Below, piece by piece: positions 5,110 to 5,833 of a DNA stretch of 5,833 nucleotides. The DNA is from Firmicutes bacterium UBA4049. GTDB taxonomy: Bacteria; Bacillota; Desulfotomaculia; Desulfotomaculales; Nap2-2B. The stretch lies in assembly GCA_002382755.1 (NCBI GenBank), contig DFZT01000085.1, forward strand, positions 1 through 5,833, in the 5' to 3' direction. A program made the translations under genes and the position numbers. A model generated the notes under the pieces. It was not told the origin of the DNA. It worked only from the letters and a program-made list of their open reading frames with translations, and did no database searches. Position 1 is the first letter of the stretch. Every line of letters begins with the position of its first letter.

Positions 5110-5833
5110 AAGCAGTCTTTCTCTTTCCCGGGCAAGGCGCACAGTACGCCGGTATGGGTAAAAAAATACATGATCAGTATCCCGTGGCGAGAGAGATTTT
5201 TAAAACAGCGGATGAAATTTTGGGCTTTTCCTTAAGCGGCCTGTGTTTTGAAGGACCGGAAGAGGAACTCCAAAAAACTATTAATGCTCAGCCGGCCATC
5301 TTTACAGTAAGCGTCGCCTGTGCCGGAGTACTTCTGGAAAGAGGTATTGAACCGTTGGCAGCCGCAGGCCACAGCCTCGGAGAATACAGCGCCCTTGTAA
5401 CCGCAGGATCAATTTCCTTTGCGGACGGCGTGATGCTTGTACGTAAACGGGGCCAATATATGCAGGAAACAGTACCGCTGGGCACGGGGGGCATGGTGGC
5501 TGTTCTGGGCCTCGATGCGCCCGAAATTACACGTGTTTGCAGTCAGGTAAGATCAGAAGGTATGGTTGTTGATGCAGCCAATTTTAACTGCCCGGGACAG
5601 GTGGTTATCGCCGGTGAAAACCAGGCTTTGGAAAGAGCCAAAATCCTGGCCAAAGAAGCAGGCGCAAAAAGATGTCTACCGCTGGCCGTAAGCGCGCCTT
5701 TTCATTCCACACTTTTGCGCCCGGCAGGTGATAAAATGGCCGCCGAGCTGGCCGCAGTAGAGATTAAAGACCCTCGAATACCAGTTGTCGCTAATGTTAC
5801 AGCTGATTACGTTACAAATGGGGATCATGTCCG
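5106..5833 (+). CDS. fabD: Malonyl-CoA:ACP transacylase (FabD), 3' end cut by window
   Basis: The first 242 residues of an enzyme usually about 310 long; the reading frame is open to the window edge, so it is partial only because the window ends. FabD moves malonate from CoA to ACP, giving the extender for FabH and the elongating synthases. Visible marks are FLFPGQGAQYAGMG (5-18), the nucleophile motif GHSLGE with S90, R115 in LVRKRGQYMQ, the NFNCPGQVVIAG segment (159-170) and SAPFHS with H200. These equal E. coli S92, R117 and H201 with offsets of one or two. ATG 5106 overlaps the fabK stop by four bases, with AGGTGGTGA (5088-5096) upstream. The late Gln of the active site lies beyond the window. 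In related operons fabG and acpP follow. Confidence 0.97.
   Translation, partial: MKAVFLFPGQGAQYAGMGKKIHDQYPVAREIFKTADEILGFSLSGLCFEGPEEELQKTINAQPAIFTVSVACAGVLLERGIEPLAAAGHSLGEYSALVTAGSISFADGVMLVRKRGQYMQETVPLGTGGMVAVLGLDAPEITRVCSQVRSEGMVVDAANFNCPGQVVIAGENQALERAKILAKEAGAKRCLPLAVSAPFHSTLLRPAGDKMAAELAAVEIKDPRIPVVANVTADYVTNGDHV

Overview
The window is a bacterial chromosomal segment with every gene on the + strand. It reads as an endospore-forming Firmicute of the class Clostridia, most likely the Desulfotomaculum/Pelotomaculum (Peptococcaceae) type. The grounds are an alpha/beta-type small acid-soluble spore protein, the malonyl-CoA repressor FapR, a flavin enoyl-ACP reductase of the FabK type, strong AGGAGG-like ribosome sites and several TTG starts. 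The family-level placement is inferred from remembered protein sequences, not from a search.

Layout. Positions 1-250 hold no gene I can support. They contain a heptanucleotide tandem array (41-105) and an 11-bp direct repeat (122-151). A monocistronic spore-protein gene follows (251-442), closed by a hairpin terminator (451-487). A consensus sigma-A promoter (560-589) then drives a two-gene unit: a DUF177/YceD protein (621-1151) and ribosomal protein L32, rpmF (1197-1370, TTG start). That unit ends at a strong terminator (1422-1448). A second promoter (1471-1499), with a 17-bp FapR-type operator on its start point (1505-1521), opens the fatty-acid operon fapR-plsX-fabH-fabK-fabD. The operon runs to the window edge, where fabD is cut off.

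How the genes work together. FabD charges ACP with malonate and FabH condenses malonyl-ACP with an acyl-CoA primer to start type II fatty-acid synthesis. FabK reduces the enoyl-ACP intermediate in each elongation round. PlsX converts the finished acyl-ACP to acyl-phosphate for glycerolipid synthesis. FapR senses malonyl-CoA and, from its operator, should control the whole unit including itself. Genes are tightly packed: fapR/plsX have the stop codon inside the next ribosome site, plsX/fabH overlap by 11 nt, and fabK/fabD overlap as ATGA.

This is mostly a conventional locus and I found no undescribed system. The most noteworthy points are the start of fabK, where the ribosome site and the family alignment both point to an in-frame ATC codon; the clear FapR operator; and the heptamer array with adjacent short repeats upstream of the spore-protein gene.
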